Of a DNA stretch of 64,000 bases, positions 35,832 through 44,921 are shown in pieces. The notes below the pieces were generated by a model, which was not told where the DNA came from, ran no database searches, and saw only the letters and a program-made list of their open reading frames with translations. The position numbers and the translations under genes were made by a program. The DNA is from an uncultured Mucilaginibacter sp. (lineage in GTDB: Bacteria > Bacteroidota > Bacteroidia > Sphingobacteriales > Sphingobacteriaceae): positions 186,001 through 250,000 of the forward strand of contig CAJYJH010000033.1 in the NCBI GenBank assembly GCA_913775265.1. Direction: 5' to 3'. Positions within the stretch are counted from its first letter, which is position 1; the number at the start of each line of letters is the position of its first letter.

Positions 35832-37487
35832 ATGAAACAGACCATATTAAAAATCCACCCGAACGATAATGTTTTGGTTGCTTTAGTTGATTTGCCGGTA
35901 GGCCAGGAAATCACTTACGGAAGTGATACCTTTACTACTATTGATCCTATACCGGCTAAACACAAGGTAGCGATACATGATATCCAGGCCGACGAAGACA
36001 TTATCATGTACGGCGTATTGGTAGGTAAAGCACAGTATGAAATTAAATCGGGCGGTGTAATCACTACCAGTAACATACGCCACGCGGCCAACAGCAACTT
36101 AACCGAAAGTAAGCATGCGGCTAACTGGCAGCAGCCGGATGTTAGCGCATGGCAAAGCCGTACCTTTAATGGTTATCATCGTGCTGATGGCAGTGTAGGC
36201 ACTGCCAACTACTGGCTGGTGATCCCTATGGTATTTTGCGAAAACCGTAACCTGGAAGTGCTGCAGGAGGCTTTAGTAAAACCATTAGGTTATGGCCGTA
36301 AAAAAACTTACGAAACTAAGGCGCAACAACTCATCAACAAAGTAAAATCTGGCGGAAGCATTGATGAAGTGCTTTATACCGAAATTGATGCTGACGATGC
36401 TGCCAGCCGCGAGAGCAAAGTTTTTCCGAACGTAGATGGTATTAAATTTTTAACCCATACTGGTGGTTGTGGTGGTATCCGTCAGGATGCCGAAACGCTT
36501 TGCGGTTTATTGGCTGGGTACATTACGCACCCTAATGTTGCTGGTGCAACCGTGTTAAGTTTAGGTTGCCAAAATGCGCAAGTAAGCATTTTACAGCGCG
36601 AAATTGAAAAGCGCTCGCCAAACTTTAGTAAACCGCTATACATCTTAGATCAGCAGACTATTGGTAAAGAGTCGGATATGATTGAGCAGGCCCTGCGTAA
36701 AACAATGGCTGGCTTAATTCAGGCTAATGAGGCTTCCCGTCAACCTGCACCATTAAGCAAAATTACTATTGGCTTAGAGTGTGGTGGTTCTGATGGTTTT
36801 TCGGGTATTTCGGCTAATCCGGCTATCGGTTATACTTCAGATTTGCTGGTGGCTTTGGGTGGTTCAGTTATTTTAGCTGAGTTTCCGGAGTTGTGCGGCG
36901 TAGAACAAAATCTGATTGACCGCTGTGTGCAGGAAGAAGATGCCGACCGCTTTGTAAGCCTGGTGCGTACCTATGCCCAACGCGCCGAGGAAGCAGGTTC
37001 GGGCTTTGACATGAACCCATCACCGGGTAATATTAAAGACGGTTTGATTACGGACGCTATTAAATCGGCAGGTGCAGCCAAAAAAGGCGGTACCTCACCG
37101 GTAGTTGACGTGTTAGACTATCCTGAAAAAGTAGTACAGCCAGGGTTAAATTTATTGTGTACTCCGGGTAATGACGTGGAAAGCACGACGGCCGAAGTTG
37201 GCTCGGGTGCTAACGTGGTATTATTTACCACCGGCTTGGGTACACCGACCGGTAACCCGATTGCACCAGTGGTTAAAATTGCGACCAATACCAACCTGTA
37301 CAACAAGATGAGCGATATTATTGACCTGAATACAGGTACGATTATTGAAGGTGAGGAAACCATTGAGCAAGCCGGCGAACGTATTTTAGATTACGTAGTT
37401 AAAGTAGCCAGTGGCGAGGTAGAAGTATGTGCCGTGCGTCACGGGCAAGACGACTTTATCCCATGGAAACGTGGTGTTTCACTGTAA
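35832..37487 (+). CDS. uxaA: Altronate dehydratase
   Basis: Dehydrates D-altronate to 2-keto-3-deoxygluconate. The 551 residues join an N-terminal SAF domain (about 5-95) to the UxaA core, with THTGGCGGIRQDAETLCGLLAGY, GLECGGSDGFSG, GNIKDGLITDAIKSAGAAKKGGTSPVVDVLDYPE and TTGLGTPTGNPIAPVVKIATN. The Cys residues in GGCGG, SLGCQN and LECGG are candidates for the iron-sulfur or metal site. It is the last gene of the pectin locus; a strong terminator follows 21 bp later. Confidence 0.95.
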   Translation: MKQTILKIHPNDNVLVALVDLPVGQEITYGSDTFTTIDPIPAKHKVAIHDIQADEDIIMYGVLVGKAQYEIKSGGVITTSNIRHAANSNLTESKHAANWQQPDVSAWQSRTFNGYHRADGSVGTANYWLVIPMVFCENRNLEVLQEALVKPLGYGRKKTYETKAQQLINKVKSGGSIDEVLYTEIDADDAASRESKVFPNVDGIKFLTHTGGCGGIRQDAETLCGLLAGYITHPNVAGATVLSLGCQNAQVSILQREIEKRSPNFSKPLYILDQQTIGKESDMIEQALRKTMAGLIQANEASRQPAPLSKITIGLECGGSDGFSGISANPAIGYTSDLLVALGGSVILAEFPELCGVEQNLIDRCVQEEDADRFVSLVRTYAQRAEEAGSGFDMNPSPGNIKDGLITDAIKSAGAAKKGGTSPVVDVLDYPEKVVQPGLNLLCTPGNDVESTTAEVGSGANVVLFTTGLGTPTGNPIAPVVKIATNTNLYNKMSDIIDLNTGTIIEGEETIEQAGERILDYVVKVASGEVEVCAVRHGQDDFIPWKRGVSL

Positions 37488-37508
37488 TTTAGTTTACAAT
37501 AAATTTAA

Positions 37509-37550
37509 AACAACAATGGCCGATTCATCTTGTATCGGCCATTGTTGTTT
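37509..37550. terminator. Bidirectional terminator closing the pectin locus
   Basis: A 16-bp stem AACAACAATGGCCGAT/ATCGGCCATTGTTGTT with a 9-base loop is flanked by A- and T-runs. It lies between the convergent uxaA and GntR-type genes. Confidence 0.9.
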
Positions 37551-37564
37551 TAATGTGTTATCAT

Positions 37565-38599
37565 TTACAAAGAAGCTCTCAGCGTTAAATAAAAGGGGTT
37601 CTCCACATGTTCACGCCGGTTATTAATGACCATTTGAGCTACAATTTCGCCCATTTTCTGAAAATCGGTAGATATGGTAGTTAGTCCGTTGAGTATGATC
37701 TTTTTCAGTGGAGTCTCATTGTAGGAGATAATGCCAACTTCTTCGCCTATTTTTAAATCGGTTTGCAGTAAGCGCTCAATCAATACTACTACGTCGTTTT
37801 CCATTAGGGTAATGTATACTTCACCACTGTTCAAAGGTTCCTCCTGAATGTCGCGCACCACCTTGTAATTAAAAGCATATTGCGTGCAAAAACTATAAAA
37901 GCCTTTCAATATTTCGGTAGAGTGGTAGGTATGTTCTGGAAAGGCAATCTTGATGGTCTGGTATTTACTTAAAGGTTGCAGGGCCTGTTCCAAAGCTTTA
38001 AAAATATCCTGCTCAAAGTTTTCATAAACGGCTGCATATTCTCCTTCAATACCTTTCACCATCTTATCCAGCAAAATCAGCTTCTCTTTCGGTATCTTGT
38101 TAATTACCTCATTGGCCGCATCATCCCCACCATCTAAAAAGTGACTGATGATGACATAATGGGTGTAGTCTTCGTGCGCGTTTTCGAGCAGTTTTTTAAA
38201 CAATAAAAAGTCGTTGTTATAAATGTATAGGTCAATAGCTGCCTGGTTATCCAGTCCTGCTACAATGGCATCATAAATGAGCTTTTTATGGGTACTGAGT
38301 TTATTAAACAGCAAAAAAACCTTAAAACGCTGCATGGTTTCCACACTCTTAATGTAGTAACCTTTGCCGGGTACCGAACCTAATATACCGATAGATTTTA
38401 AATGCTTGTAAGCCTTTTCAGCAGTATCGCGCGATATCTCAAAATTGTAATTCAACTCATTAATAGAGGGCAGGGTATCATTACGGTTAAGCCGCCCATC
38501 CCTTACGGCCTTGGCAATCGAGTTAGCCAGTTGCAGGTATTTGGGGGTTGATGAGTAATAATCTATCTCAATGTACTCTAAAAATGATGTTGGTTTCAT
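37565..38599 (-). CDS. GntR-type regulator with sugar-binding-protein-like sensor (rhamnose cluster)
   Basis: A 344-residue regulator with an N-terminal GntR winged helix (about 16-82: YLQLANSIAKAVRDGRL, TLPSINELNYNFEISRDTAEKAYKHL, GSVPGKGYYI). A LacI/periplasmic-binding-protein-like effector domain follows (about 95-335, with EEVGIISYNETPLKKIILNGLTTISTD). This architecture is used by sugar-responsive repressors. It diverges from rhaT across 303 bp that hold two inverted repeats, one overlapping the presumed promoter. It is most likely the rhamnose-responsive repressor; the ligand is inferred from position. Confidence 0.88.
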   Translation of the reverse strand: MKPTSFLEYIEIDYYSSTPKYLQLANSIAKAVRDGRLNRNDTLPSINELNYNFEISRDTAEKAYKHLKSIGILGSVPGKGYYIKSVETMQRFKVFLLFNKLSTHKKLIYDAIVAGLDNQAAIDLYIYNNDFLLFKKLLENAHEDYTHYVIISHFLDGGDDAANEVINKIPKEKLILLDKMVKGIEGEYAAVYENFEQDIFKALEQALQPLSKYQTIKIAFPEHTYHSTEILKGFYSFCTQYAFNYKVVRDIQEEPLNSGEVYITLMENDVVVLIERLLQTDLKIGEEVGIISYNETPLKKIILNGLTTISTDFQKMGEIVAQMVINNRREHVENPFYLTLRASL

Positions 38600-38812
38600 G
38601 AGCGTAGTATAATCGGTGTCTATTTCCCATCCAATTCGCTTTCGTAATCGCAGAAAGCTGGGTATTGAGCTTGTCTGATAGGATAGAAAAGTAGCCTGTT
38701 ATGTAAGTGTTAACGCGATGCGCATTATTGTCAAAATTATGCTTATTTATGCTAATTTTTGATGATAATGGCATTTAAATTTTCGCTATACTCAACCGGC
38801 TTAAGTAGGCCT

Positions 38813-38838
38813 GCACTGTAAAATAACCATGACAGTGC
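38813..38838. promoter_or_regulatory. Inverted repeat upstream of rhaT (distal)
   Basis: Arms GCACTGT (38813-38819) and ACAGTGC (38832-38838) are exact inverted copies separated by 12 bases. This is a candidate regulator site or stem. Confidence 0.45.
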
Positions 38839-38843
38839 ATGAT

Positions 38844-38860
38844 AGCTGTGTTATACAGCT
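38844..38860. promoter_or_regulatory. Candidate operator overlapping the rhaT promoter
   Basis: AGCTGT-GTTAT-ACAGCT is a perfect 6-bp inverted repeat with a 5-base spacer. It ends 4 bases before TACTTTCG (38865-38872), one base off the -7 consensus. A bound repressor would cover the -14 to -33 region. Binding by the divergent GntR-type protein is inferred. Confidence 0.55.
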
Positions 38861-38902
38861 TTTCTACTTTCGCTTTAACCAATTATATTAAATTAGAGCT
38901 AA

Positions 38903-39982
38903 ATGCAGGCAATTTTAGGAGTTATTTTCCATTTTATAGGGGGCTTTGCCTCGGGCAGTTTTTACATACCTTACAAGAAAGTTAAGGGCTGGGCCTGGGA
39001 GAGTTTCTGGATTGTAGGCGGTATCTTCTCCTGGCTTATTGTGCCGCCGTTAGCTGCCTGGTTAACCATTCCTAATTTTACAGATATCATTAAAAATACT
39101 TCAGGTCATATCCTGTTGCTTACCTACTTTTTTGGCGTACTTTGGGGTATTGGCGGTTTAACTTATGGGTTGGGTGTACGTTATCTGGGGGTAGCCTTGG
39201 GCAGCTCGGTAATACTGGGTTTATGTTCAATATTCGGATCGCTAATTCCTTCCGTTTATTATAATTTCTTTCCCGAACCTAATAAGGATACGATTACTAC
39301 TTTGATGACTACCCATTGGGGGCAGATGGTGCTTTTGGGTATTTTGGTCTGTGTAATCGGTATTGTAATTTGTGGTAGGGCCGGTGTGCTCAAAGAGAAA
39401 GAATTGTCTCAGGGCAGAGATGTTACAGAAGCTAACTCTGATTATAAATTTGGCTTGGGTATAACCTTGGCCATCATCTCAGGTGTGTTAAGCGCCTGTT
39501 TTAACTTTGGTATTGAGGCCGGTCACTCTATGGCCGAAACAGCTAACAATATCTGGATGGCTGCTAACCCGGGTAAGGGTAATTTTCTGTATCAAAATAA
39601 TGTAACCTATGTAGTAATACTTTGGGGTGGTTTAACCACCAACTTTATTTACTGCATGGTGTTAAATGCCCGTAATAAAACCTTTGGCGACTATACCAAC
39701 AAAAAAACACCATTAATAGCTAACTACCTGTTTTCGGCATTGGCCGGTACTACCTGGTTCCTGCAGTTCTTCTTTTACGGTATGGGCGAAAGTCGTTTAG
39801 GTAATGGTCCAAGCTCGTGGATATTGCACATGGCCTTCATCATCCTGATTGCTAATTGCTGGGGATTGGTGTTAAGAGAGTGGAAAGGCGTAAGCCGCAA
39901 GGCTTATATCACCGTGGTAGCCGGTATTGCTACCATTATATTATCCGTGCTGATCGTTGGCTACGGTAATTCATTAAAATAA
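38903..39982 (+). CDS. rhaT: L-rhamnose/proton symporter RhaT
   Basis: Inner-membrane sugar-proton symporter of the RhaT family, 359 residues with about ten hydrophobic helices. Family blocks are GGFASGSFYIPYKKVKGWAWES near the N-terminus, GGLTYGLGVRYLGVALGSSVILGL (about 86-109) and GVLSACFNFGIEAGH (about 193-207). It is the first gene of the rhamnose operon, 29 bp before the aldolase gene, and gives a direct clue to the sugar handled by the cluster. Confidence 0.93.
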   Translation: MQAILGVIFHFIGGFASGSFYIPYKKVKGWAWESFWIVGGIFSWLIVPPLAAWLTIPNFTDIIKNTSGHILLLTYFFGVLWGIGGLTYGLGVRYLGVALGSSVILGLCSIFGSLIPSVYYNFFPEPNKDTITTLMTTHWGQMVLLGILVCVIGIVICGRAGVLKEKELSQGRDVTEANSDYKFGLGITLAIISGVLSACFNFGIEAGHSMAETANNIWMAANPGKGNFLYQNNVTYVVILWGGLTTNFIYCMVLNARNKTFGDYTNKKTPLIANYLFSALAGTTWFLQFFFYGMGESRLGNGPSSWILHMAFIILIANCWGLVLREWKGVSRKAYITVVAGIATIILSVLIVGYGNSLK

Positions 39983-40011
39983 CAACTGTATAAGTAAATC
40001 ATTCAATTCAT

Positions 40012-42132
40012 ATGTCTGTTAAAACAACCGAATTTAAGCACGTAAGCTATTTATGGGACGACGCCAAAGCCGCCGAACTGGCAGGTGATGAAGTGGCCCT
40101 TTTAATATACCGTTCCAATTTATTAGGTGCCGATTTGCGCCTTACCAACTATGGAGGCGGTAATACTTCTTGTAAACTGATGTCTAAAGACCCGTTAACC
40201 GGTCAGGACGTTGAAGTAATGTGGATTAAAGGATCTGGCGGCGATATCGGCACCCTGAAAAAAAGCGGCCTGGCTGCTTTATATGTTGACCGTTTGCGCA
40301 GCCTTAAAAATGTGTACCGCGGTGTTGAACACGAAGACGAAATGGTAGAACTGTTTAACCACAGCATTTACGATTTAAACTCAAAAGCACCATCTATCGA
40401 TACGCCTTTACACGGCTTTTTGCCATTTGCCCATATTGATCACTTACACCCAGATGCAGCTATTGCTATTGCCGCTGCTAAAGACGGTAAAAAAATAACT
40501 GAAGAGTTGTTTGGCGGTACTATTGGTTGGGTTGAATGGAAAAAACCAGGCTTCGAATTAGGCTTACAGTTAAAAGCCTGTTTAGATGCTAATCCCGGCA
40601 TCCGTGGTATTATGCTGGGTTCGCACGGTTTATTTACTTGGGGCGATACTGCATACGAAAGCTACATCAACACTTTAGAAGTAATTGAGAAATGTGCCGA
40701 GTACTTGGAGCAAAACTATGGTAAAAAAGGCCCTGTTTTTGGTGGCCAAAAAGTACAAAGCTTAGAAGAAGCCGGTCGTAAAAAACAAGCAGTAGCCCTG
40801 GCACCGATTTTACGTGGTTTCTGCTCAAGCGAGCGTAATATGATCGGTCATTTTACTGATGATGCACGCGTACTGGAATATATTAACTCTAATGATCTGG
40901 AAAGATTGGCACCTATGGGTACCAGCTGTCCTGACCACTTTTTGCGCACCAAGATCAGCCCGTTGGTTTTAGACCTGGCGCCTGATGCTGACTTAAGCGA
41001 CGTAGAAGGTTTGAAAGCCAAACTGGCTCCTGCATTTGAGGCTTACCGTCAAATGTATACCGACTATTACAACACCTGTAAACATTCAAACAGCCCGGCT
41101 ATCCGTGATACCAACCCGGTAATCATTTTATACCCAGGTGTAGGTATGTTCAGCTTCTCTAAAGATAAGCAAACAGCCCGTGTAGCTGCCGAGTTTTATA
41201 CTAACGCTATTAATGTAATGAAAGGTGCTGAGGCTATCTCTGAGTACACATCATTACCACGTCAGGAAGCTTTTGATATTGAGTACTGGCTGTTAGAAGA
41301 AGCCAAGTTACAGCGTATGCCTAAGCCAAAGGCTTTATCGGGCCGTATTGCTTTAATTACCGGTAGTGCCGGTGGTATTGGTAAAGCTATCGCTAAAAAG
41401 TTTGTTGAAGAAGGTGCCGTTGTTATTTTGAACGACATGAACGAAGAGCGTTTAGAAGGTGCCGGCGAGGAGTTTAAAGCTGCTTACGGTAAAGACTCAT
41501 ACGCTACTGCGGTAATGGATGTAACCAGCGCCGATCAAATTCAGGCTGCTATGGATGTAGCTGCTCTTAACTTTGGCGGTGTCGACCTGATTGTGAACAA
41601 TGCAGGTTTATCCATCTCTAAAACCATTGGCGACCATACCGAAAAGGATTGGGATCTGTTATATGATGTATTGGTAAAAGGCCAGTTCTTTGTAACGCAA
41701 GCAGCTGTGGCTGTGATGAAAAAACAAGCTATTGGTGGTGATGTAATCAACATTGTAAGCAAAAACGCTTTGGTGAGCGGCCCTAACAACGCCGGGTACG
41801 GTAGTGCTAAAGCTGCACAATTACACTTGAGTCGTTTAAATGCTGCGGAGTTAGGTCCGGATAAAATCCGTGTTAACGTGGTTAACCCTGATGCCGTGAT
41901 CAGCGACAGCAATATATGGGCTGGTGGCTGGGCCGAAGGCCGTGCTAAAGCTTACGGTATTACCGTAGCCGAACTACCTGCTTACTACGCCAAACGTACT
42001 TTATTAAACGAGATTATTTTACCGGTAGACATTGCTAACGCTTGTTTCGCCTTAACCGGCGGCTTGTTAGCTAAATCAACCGGTAACGTCATCAATGTTG
42101 ACGGTGGTGTTGCTGCCGGCTTTGTAAGATAA
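40012..42132 (+). CDS. Bifunctional rhamnulose-1-phosphate aldolase / L-lactaldehyde dehydrogenase
   Basis: A 706-residue fusion of a class II aldolase/adducin-type domain (about 20-430) and a short-chain dehydrogenase (about 440-706). The aldolase part shows NYGGGNTSCK, HGFLPFAHIDHLHPDA and MLGSHGLFTWGD with metal-binding histidines. The SDR part has TGSAGGIG and the Tyr-x3-Lys pair in YGSAKAA (Tyr596, Lys600). It would split L-rhamnulose-1-phosphate into DHAP and L-lactaldehyde and oxidize the latter to L-lactate, as for RhaEW of Bacillus. The lactate genes that follow support the oxidative direction. Confidence 0.92.
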   Translation: MSVKTTEFKHVSYLWDDAKAAELAGDEVALLIYRSNLLGADLRLTNYGGGNTSCKLMSKDPLTGQDVEVMWIKGSGGDIGTLKKSGLAALYVDRLRSLKNVYRGVEHEDEMVELFNHSIYDLNSKAPSIDTPLHGFLPFAHIDHLHPDAAIAIAAAKDGKKITEELFGGTIGWVEWKKPGFELGLQLKACLDANPGIRGIMLGSHGLFTWGDTAYESYINTLEVIEKCAEYLEQNYGKKGPVFGGQKVQSLEEAGRKKQAVALAPILRGFCSSERNMIGHFTDDARVLEYINSNDLERLAPMGTSCPDHFLRTKISPLVLDLAPDADLSDVEGLKAKLAPAFEAYRQMYTDYYNTCKHSNSPAIRDTNPVIILYPGVGMFSFSKDKQTARVAAEFYTNAINVMKGAEAISEYTSLPRQEAFDIEYWLLEEAKLQRMPKPKALSGRIALITGSAGGIGKAIAKKFVEEGAVVILNDMNEERLEGAGEEFKAAYGKDSYATAVMDVTSADQIQAAMDVAALNFGGVDLIVNNAGLSISKTIGDHTEKDWDLLYDVLVKGQFFVTQAAVAVMKKQAIGGDVINIVSKNALVSGPNNAGYGSAKAAQLHLSRLNAAELGPDKIRVNVVNPDAVISDSNIWAGGWAEGRAKAYGITVAELPAYYAKRTLLNEIILPVDIANACFALTGGLLAKSTGNVINVDGGVAAGFVR

Positions 42133-42220
42133 ACCCCTCCAAACCTCCCCAAAGGGGAGACTTATAAAAATAAACCATACCTGCTAAGCCCTCCCCTTTG
42201 GGGTGGGGTGGGGTGGGGTT
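42131..42220. repeat. Palindromic intergenic repeat between the aldolase and isomerase genes
   Basis: Two arms, 42131-42160 (ending CCCCAAAGGGGAG) and 42190-42220 (starting CTCCCCTTTGGGG), are imperfect inverted copies around a 29-base centre. The layout is that of a short palindromic dispersed element. Elements with this CCCCAAAGGGGAG core are familiar from Sphingobacteriaceae genomes, but copy number here cannot be judged. Confidence 0.7.
42200..42218 (+). promoter_or_regulatory. Four-tract G-quadruplex motif before the isomerase start
   Basis: GGGG repeated four times with single-T spacers. It ends 14 bases before the ATG at 42233 and is on the coding strand, so the mRNA carries it in the ribosome loading zone. 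Confidence 0.75.
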
Positions 42221-42232
42221 AACCTGTAAATT

Positions 42233-43507
42233 ATGTTAATAGAAAAATATAAAATTGAGGAGAGCAATCATCAATTAAGCAGCAAGCATCAGCGTGCGTT
42301 TGATTATGTGGCTGCTGATGTTAGCAATCTGGACGATGTTTTAAAGAAGCTTCAAGCTTTTAACATTGCCATCCCGAGCTGGGCTTTGGGTACCGGTGGT
42401 ACACGTTTCGGTCGTTTTTCGGGTGGTGGTGAGCCGCGTAGCCTCGAAGAAAAAATTGAGGATGTAGGTGCTATCCATGCATTGAACAGATCAAGTAATT
42501 CTATTTCATTACACATTCCTTGGGACATCCCTTCTAATGCGGATGCTATTAAAGCAGTAGCTGCACAGCATGGTCTGCGCTTTGATGCGGTAAACTCAAA
42601 CACTTTCCAGGATCAGAAAGATCAGCAATTAAGCTACAAATATGGCTCATTGCACCACGCCGATAAGGCGGTGCGTAAACAAGCGGTTGAGCATAACATT
42701 GAAGTAATAAAATACGGTAAAGAATTAGGTTCTAACGCGCTTTCGGTATGGCTGGCAGACGGATCAAACTTCCCTGGTCAGTTAAACTTCCGTACGGCTT
42801 TTCAGAATACCTTAGAAAGTTTGCAGGAAATTTATGCTGCCCTGCCTGATGATTGGAAAGTATGGGTAGAGTACAAGCCGTACGAGCCAAATTTCTATTC
42901 GACTACTATCGGCGATTGGGGACAATCTTTATTGTTAGCTAATAAATTAGGCCCTAAAGCTTCTACACTGGTTGATTTAGGTCACCACTTGCCTAATACC
43001 AATATTGAGCAAATTGTATCGTTATTATTGATGGAAGGCAAATTAGCCGGTTTCCACTTTAACGATTCTAAATATGGTGACGACGACTTAACCGTTGGCA
43101 GCATTAACCCTTACCAATTGTTCCTGATCTTTAACGAACTGGTAGAAGGTATGGATGCCCGCGGTATGACTCACGCTACCGACATTGGCTGGATGATTGA
43201 TGCATCGCACAACTTGAAAGACCCAATTGAAGATTTGTTACAATCTGTAGAAGCTATTAAAATTGCTTATGCACAGGCTTTGTTGGTAGATACTGCAGCT
43301 TTGAAAGAAGCACAGGCTGCTAATGACGCTGTTGCTGCACAAGAAATTCTACAACGAGCTTACCGTACGGATGTTCGTCCGTTGGTAGCAGAGGCTCGTT
43401 TACGCGAGGGTGGTGCGTTAAGCCCGCTTTCGGCTTACCGCAGCCTGGATGTACGTAAAAACTTAATTAAAGAGCGTGGCGAAAAAACAGTAGCTACAGG
43501 ATTATAA
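42233..43507 (+). CDS. rhaI: L-rhamnose isomerase (TIM-barrel type)
   Basis: Converts L-rhamnose to L-rhamnulose. The 424 residues belong to the xylose-isomerase-like TIM-barrel group rather than the E. coli RhaA type. Visible parts are TGGTRFGRF, VNSNTFQDQ, LGSNALSVWLADGSNFPGQ, WVEYKPYEPNFYSTTIGDWGQ with a metal-binding Glu, LVDLGHHLPNTNIEQ, and GFHFNDSKYGDDDLTVGSINPYQLF. The start lies just after a G-rich palindromic repeat. It is part of the rhaT operon, with the kinase 2 bp downstream. Confidence 0.88.
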   Translation: MLIEKYKIEESNHQLSSKHQRAFDYVAADVSNLDDVLKKLQAFNIAIPSWALGTGGTRFGRFSGGGEPRSLEEKIEDVGAIHALNRSSNSISLHIPWDIPSNADAIKAVAAQHGLRFDAVNSNTFQDQKDQQLSYKYGSLHHADKAVRKQAVEHNIEVIKYGKELGSNALSVWLADGSNFPGQLNFRTAFQNTLESLQEIYAALPDDWKVWVEYKPYEPNFYSTTIGDWGQSLLLANKLGPKASTLVDLGHHLPNTNIEQIVSLLLMEGKLAGFHFNDSKYGDDDLTVGSINPYQLFLIFNELVEGMDARGMTHATDIGWMIDASHNLKDPIEDLLQSVEAIKIAYAQALLVDTAALKEAQAANDAVAAQEILQRAYRTDVRPLVAEARLREGGALSPLSAYRSLDVRKNLIKERGEKTVATGL

Positions 43508-43509
43508 AC

Positions 43510-44895
43510 ATGACGCCAACACCCGTAATAGCAGTATTTGATGTAGGCAAGACCAACAAAAAATTGTTCTTGTTTAACGAAGATTATAAGATTGTTTACG
43601 AAAAGTCGGCCCGTTTTAACGAAACGACCGATGAGGATGGCGACCCATGCGAAAATATCGATAGTTTACGGCTTTCGGTGTTCGACTCATTGCGCGAAAT
43701 TTTCAGGCGACCTGAGTTTTATATTAAGGCCGTGAACTTTTCATCTTATGGTGCCAGCTTTGTATATCTGGATGAGGATGGCGCCCCATTAACACCTTTA
43801 TACAATTATCTAAAGGCTTTCCCGAAAGACCTGCATCAACAGTTTTACGGTATGTATGGCGGCGAGGCTACGGTAGCACGGCAAACAGCTTCCCCGGTTT
43901 TAGGCAACTTAAACTCGGGCATGCAGCTTTACCGTTTAAAGTTTCAGAAACCCGATATTTTTAACCGCATTAAGTATGCGCTGCATCTGCCGCAATATTT
44001 AAGTTATCTGATCAGCGGTCAGGCTTTTACCGATTTAACCAGTATAGGATGCCACACCAGCTTGTGGGATTTTGAAAAGAATGACTACCACGACTGGGTG
44101 AAGAAAGAAGGACTGGCCGAGAAGTTAGCGCCTATTGGCAACGCCGACGAAGTTTTACCGGCCGAATTTCCAGGCAATAATTACAGTGTAGGCATTGGCT
44201 TGCACGATAGTTCAGCAGCTTTAATTCCTTACCTGGTAAGTTTTACCGAGCCTTTTGTGCTGCTTTCTACCGGTACCTGGACCATCACCCTCAATCCGTT
44301 TGATAACTCGCCGTTAACAGACGAAGAACTAAAAAATGATTGCCTGAAATTTATCCAGTACAAAGGTAAGCCTGTTAAAGCATCGCGTTTGTTTGCCGGG
44401 TACGAGTATGAGCAACAGGTTAAACGCATTGCTGCACACTTTAATCAAAATATAGCGCATTACCGCACCATTAGGTATGATGCCGATCTGGCTACCCAAT
44501 TGCTGGCTAAAGAAACCGCTAAAATATCGGGAGCTACCAGTTTAAAGGCATCTGTATTCGGGCAGCGTGATTTAAGTGATTTTACAAACGACGTTGAAGC
44601 TTATCACCGCCTGATGCTGGATATCGTAGACCAGCAAAAGGTTTCGACAGGTTATGTACTTAAAGACGGTACGGTAAAACGTATTTTTGTAGACGGCGGA
44701 TTCAGCAAGAACTCGGTATACATGCATATGCTGGCTAATGCTTTTCCTAACGTGGAAGTGTTTGCAGCCTCCATGGCGCAAGCCACTGCCGTAGGTGCTG
44801 CTTTAGCTATTCATCAAGCCTGGAATACCAAAGCTTTACCTCATGATTTGCTGGAGCTGAAATATTATTCGGCTACACATACATTAACTACTTAA
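43510..44895 (+). CDS. rhaB: FGGY-family kinase, probable L-rhamnulokinase
   Basis: Phosphorylates L-rhamnulose to L-rhamnulose-1-phosphate. The 461 residues show the FGGY/actin-like fold. The phosphate-1 loop is FDVGKTNKKLFLF (about 10-22), followed by the sugar-site region SYGASFVYLDEDGAPLTPLYNY, then STGTWTITLNPF, and FVDGGFSKNSVYMHMLANAFPNVEVF near the C-terminus. The substrate is inferred from the operon; the sequence alone places it only in the FGGY family. It starts 2 bp after the isomerase gene. Confidence 0.83.
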   Translation: MTPTPVIAVFDVGKTNKKLFLFNEDYKIVYEKSARFNETTDEDGDPCENIDSLRLSVFDSLREIFRRPEFYIKAVNFSSYGASFVYLDEDGAPLTPLYNYLKAFPKDLHQQFYGMYGGEATVARQTASPVLGNLNSGMQLYRLKFQKPDIFNRIKYALHLPQYLSYLISGQAFTDLTSIGCHTSLWDFEKNDYHDWVKKEGLAEKLAPIGNADEVLPAEFPGNNYSVGIGLHDSSAALIPYLVSFTEPFVLLSTGTWTITLNPFDNSPLTDEELKNDCLKFIQYKGKPVKASRLFAGYEYEQQVKRIAAHFNQNIAHYRTIRYDADLATQLLAKETAKISGATSLKASVFGQRDLSDFTNDVEAYHRLMLDIVDQQKVSTGYVLKDGTVKRIFVDGGFSKNSVYMHMLANAFPNVEVFAASMAQATAVGAALAIHQAWNTKALPHDLLELKYYSATHTLTT

Positions 44896-44921
44896 AAAAC
44901 ATTATAACACAGGAGCAAAAG

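Larger units (their letters stand above)
38600..38902. other. Divergent control region between the GntR-type gene and rhaT
   Basis: No gene is supported in these 303 bases. The rhaT-proximal 100 bases contain the two inverted repeats and a -7-like TACTTTCG at 38865-38872. The remainder shows no hairpin, tRNA or other structure that I can support. Confidence 0.7.

Noticed and set aside
42131..42220. Insertion sequence between rhamnose genes
   Set aside because: Only 90 bp, no transposase, no target duplication seen; it is better described as a short palindromic repeat.
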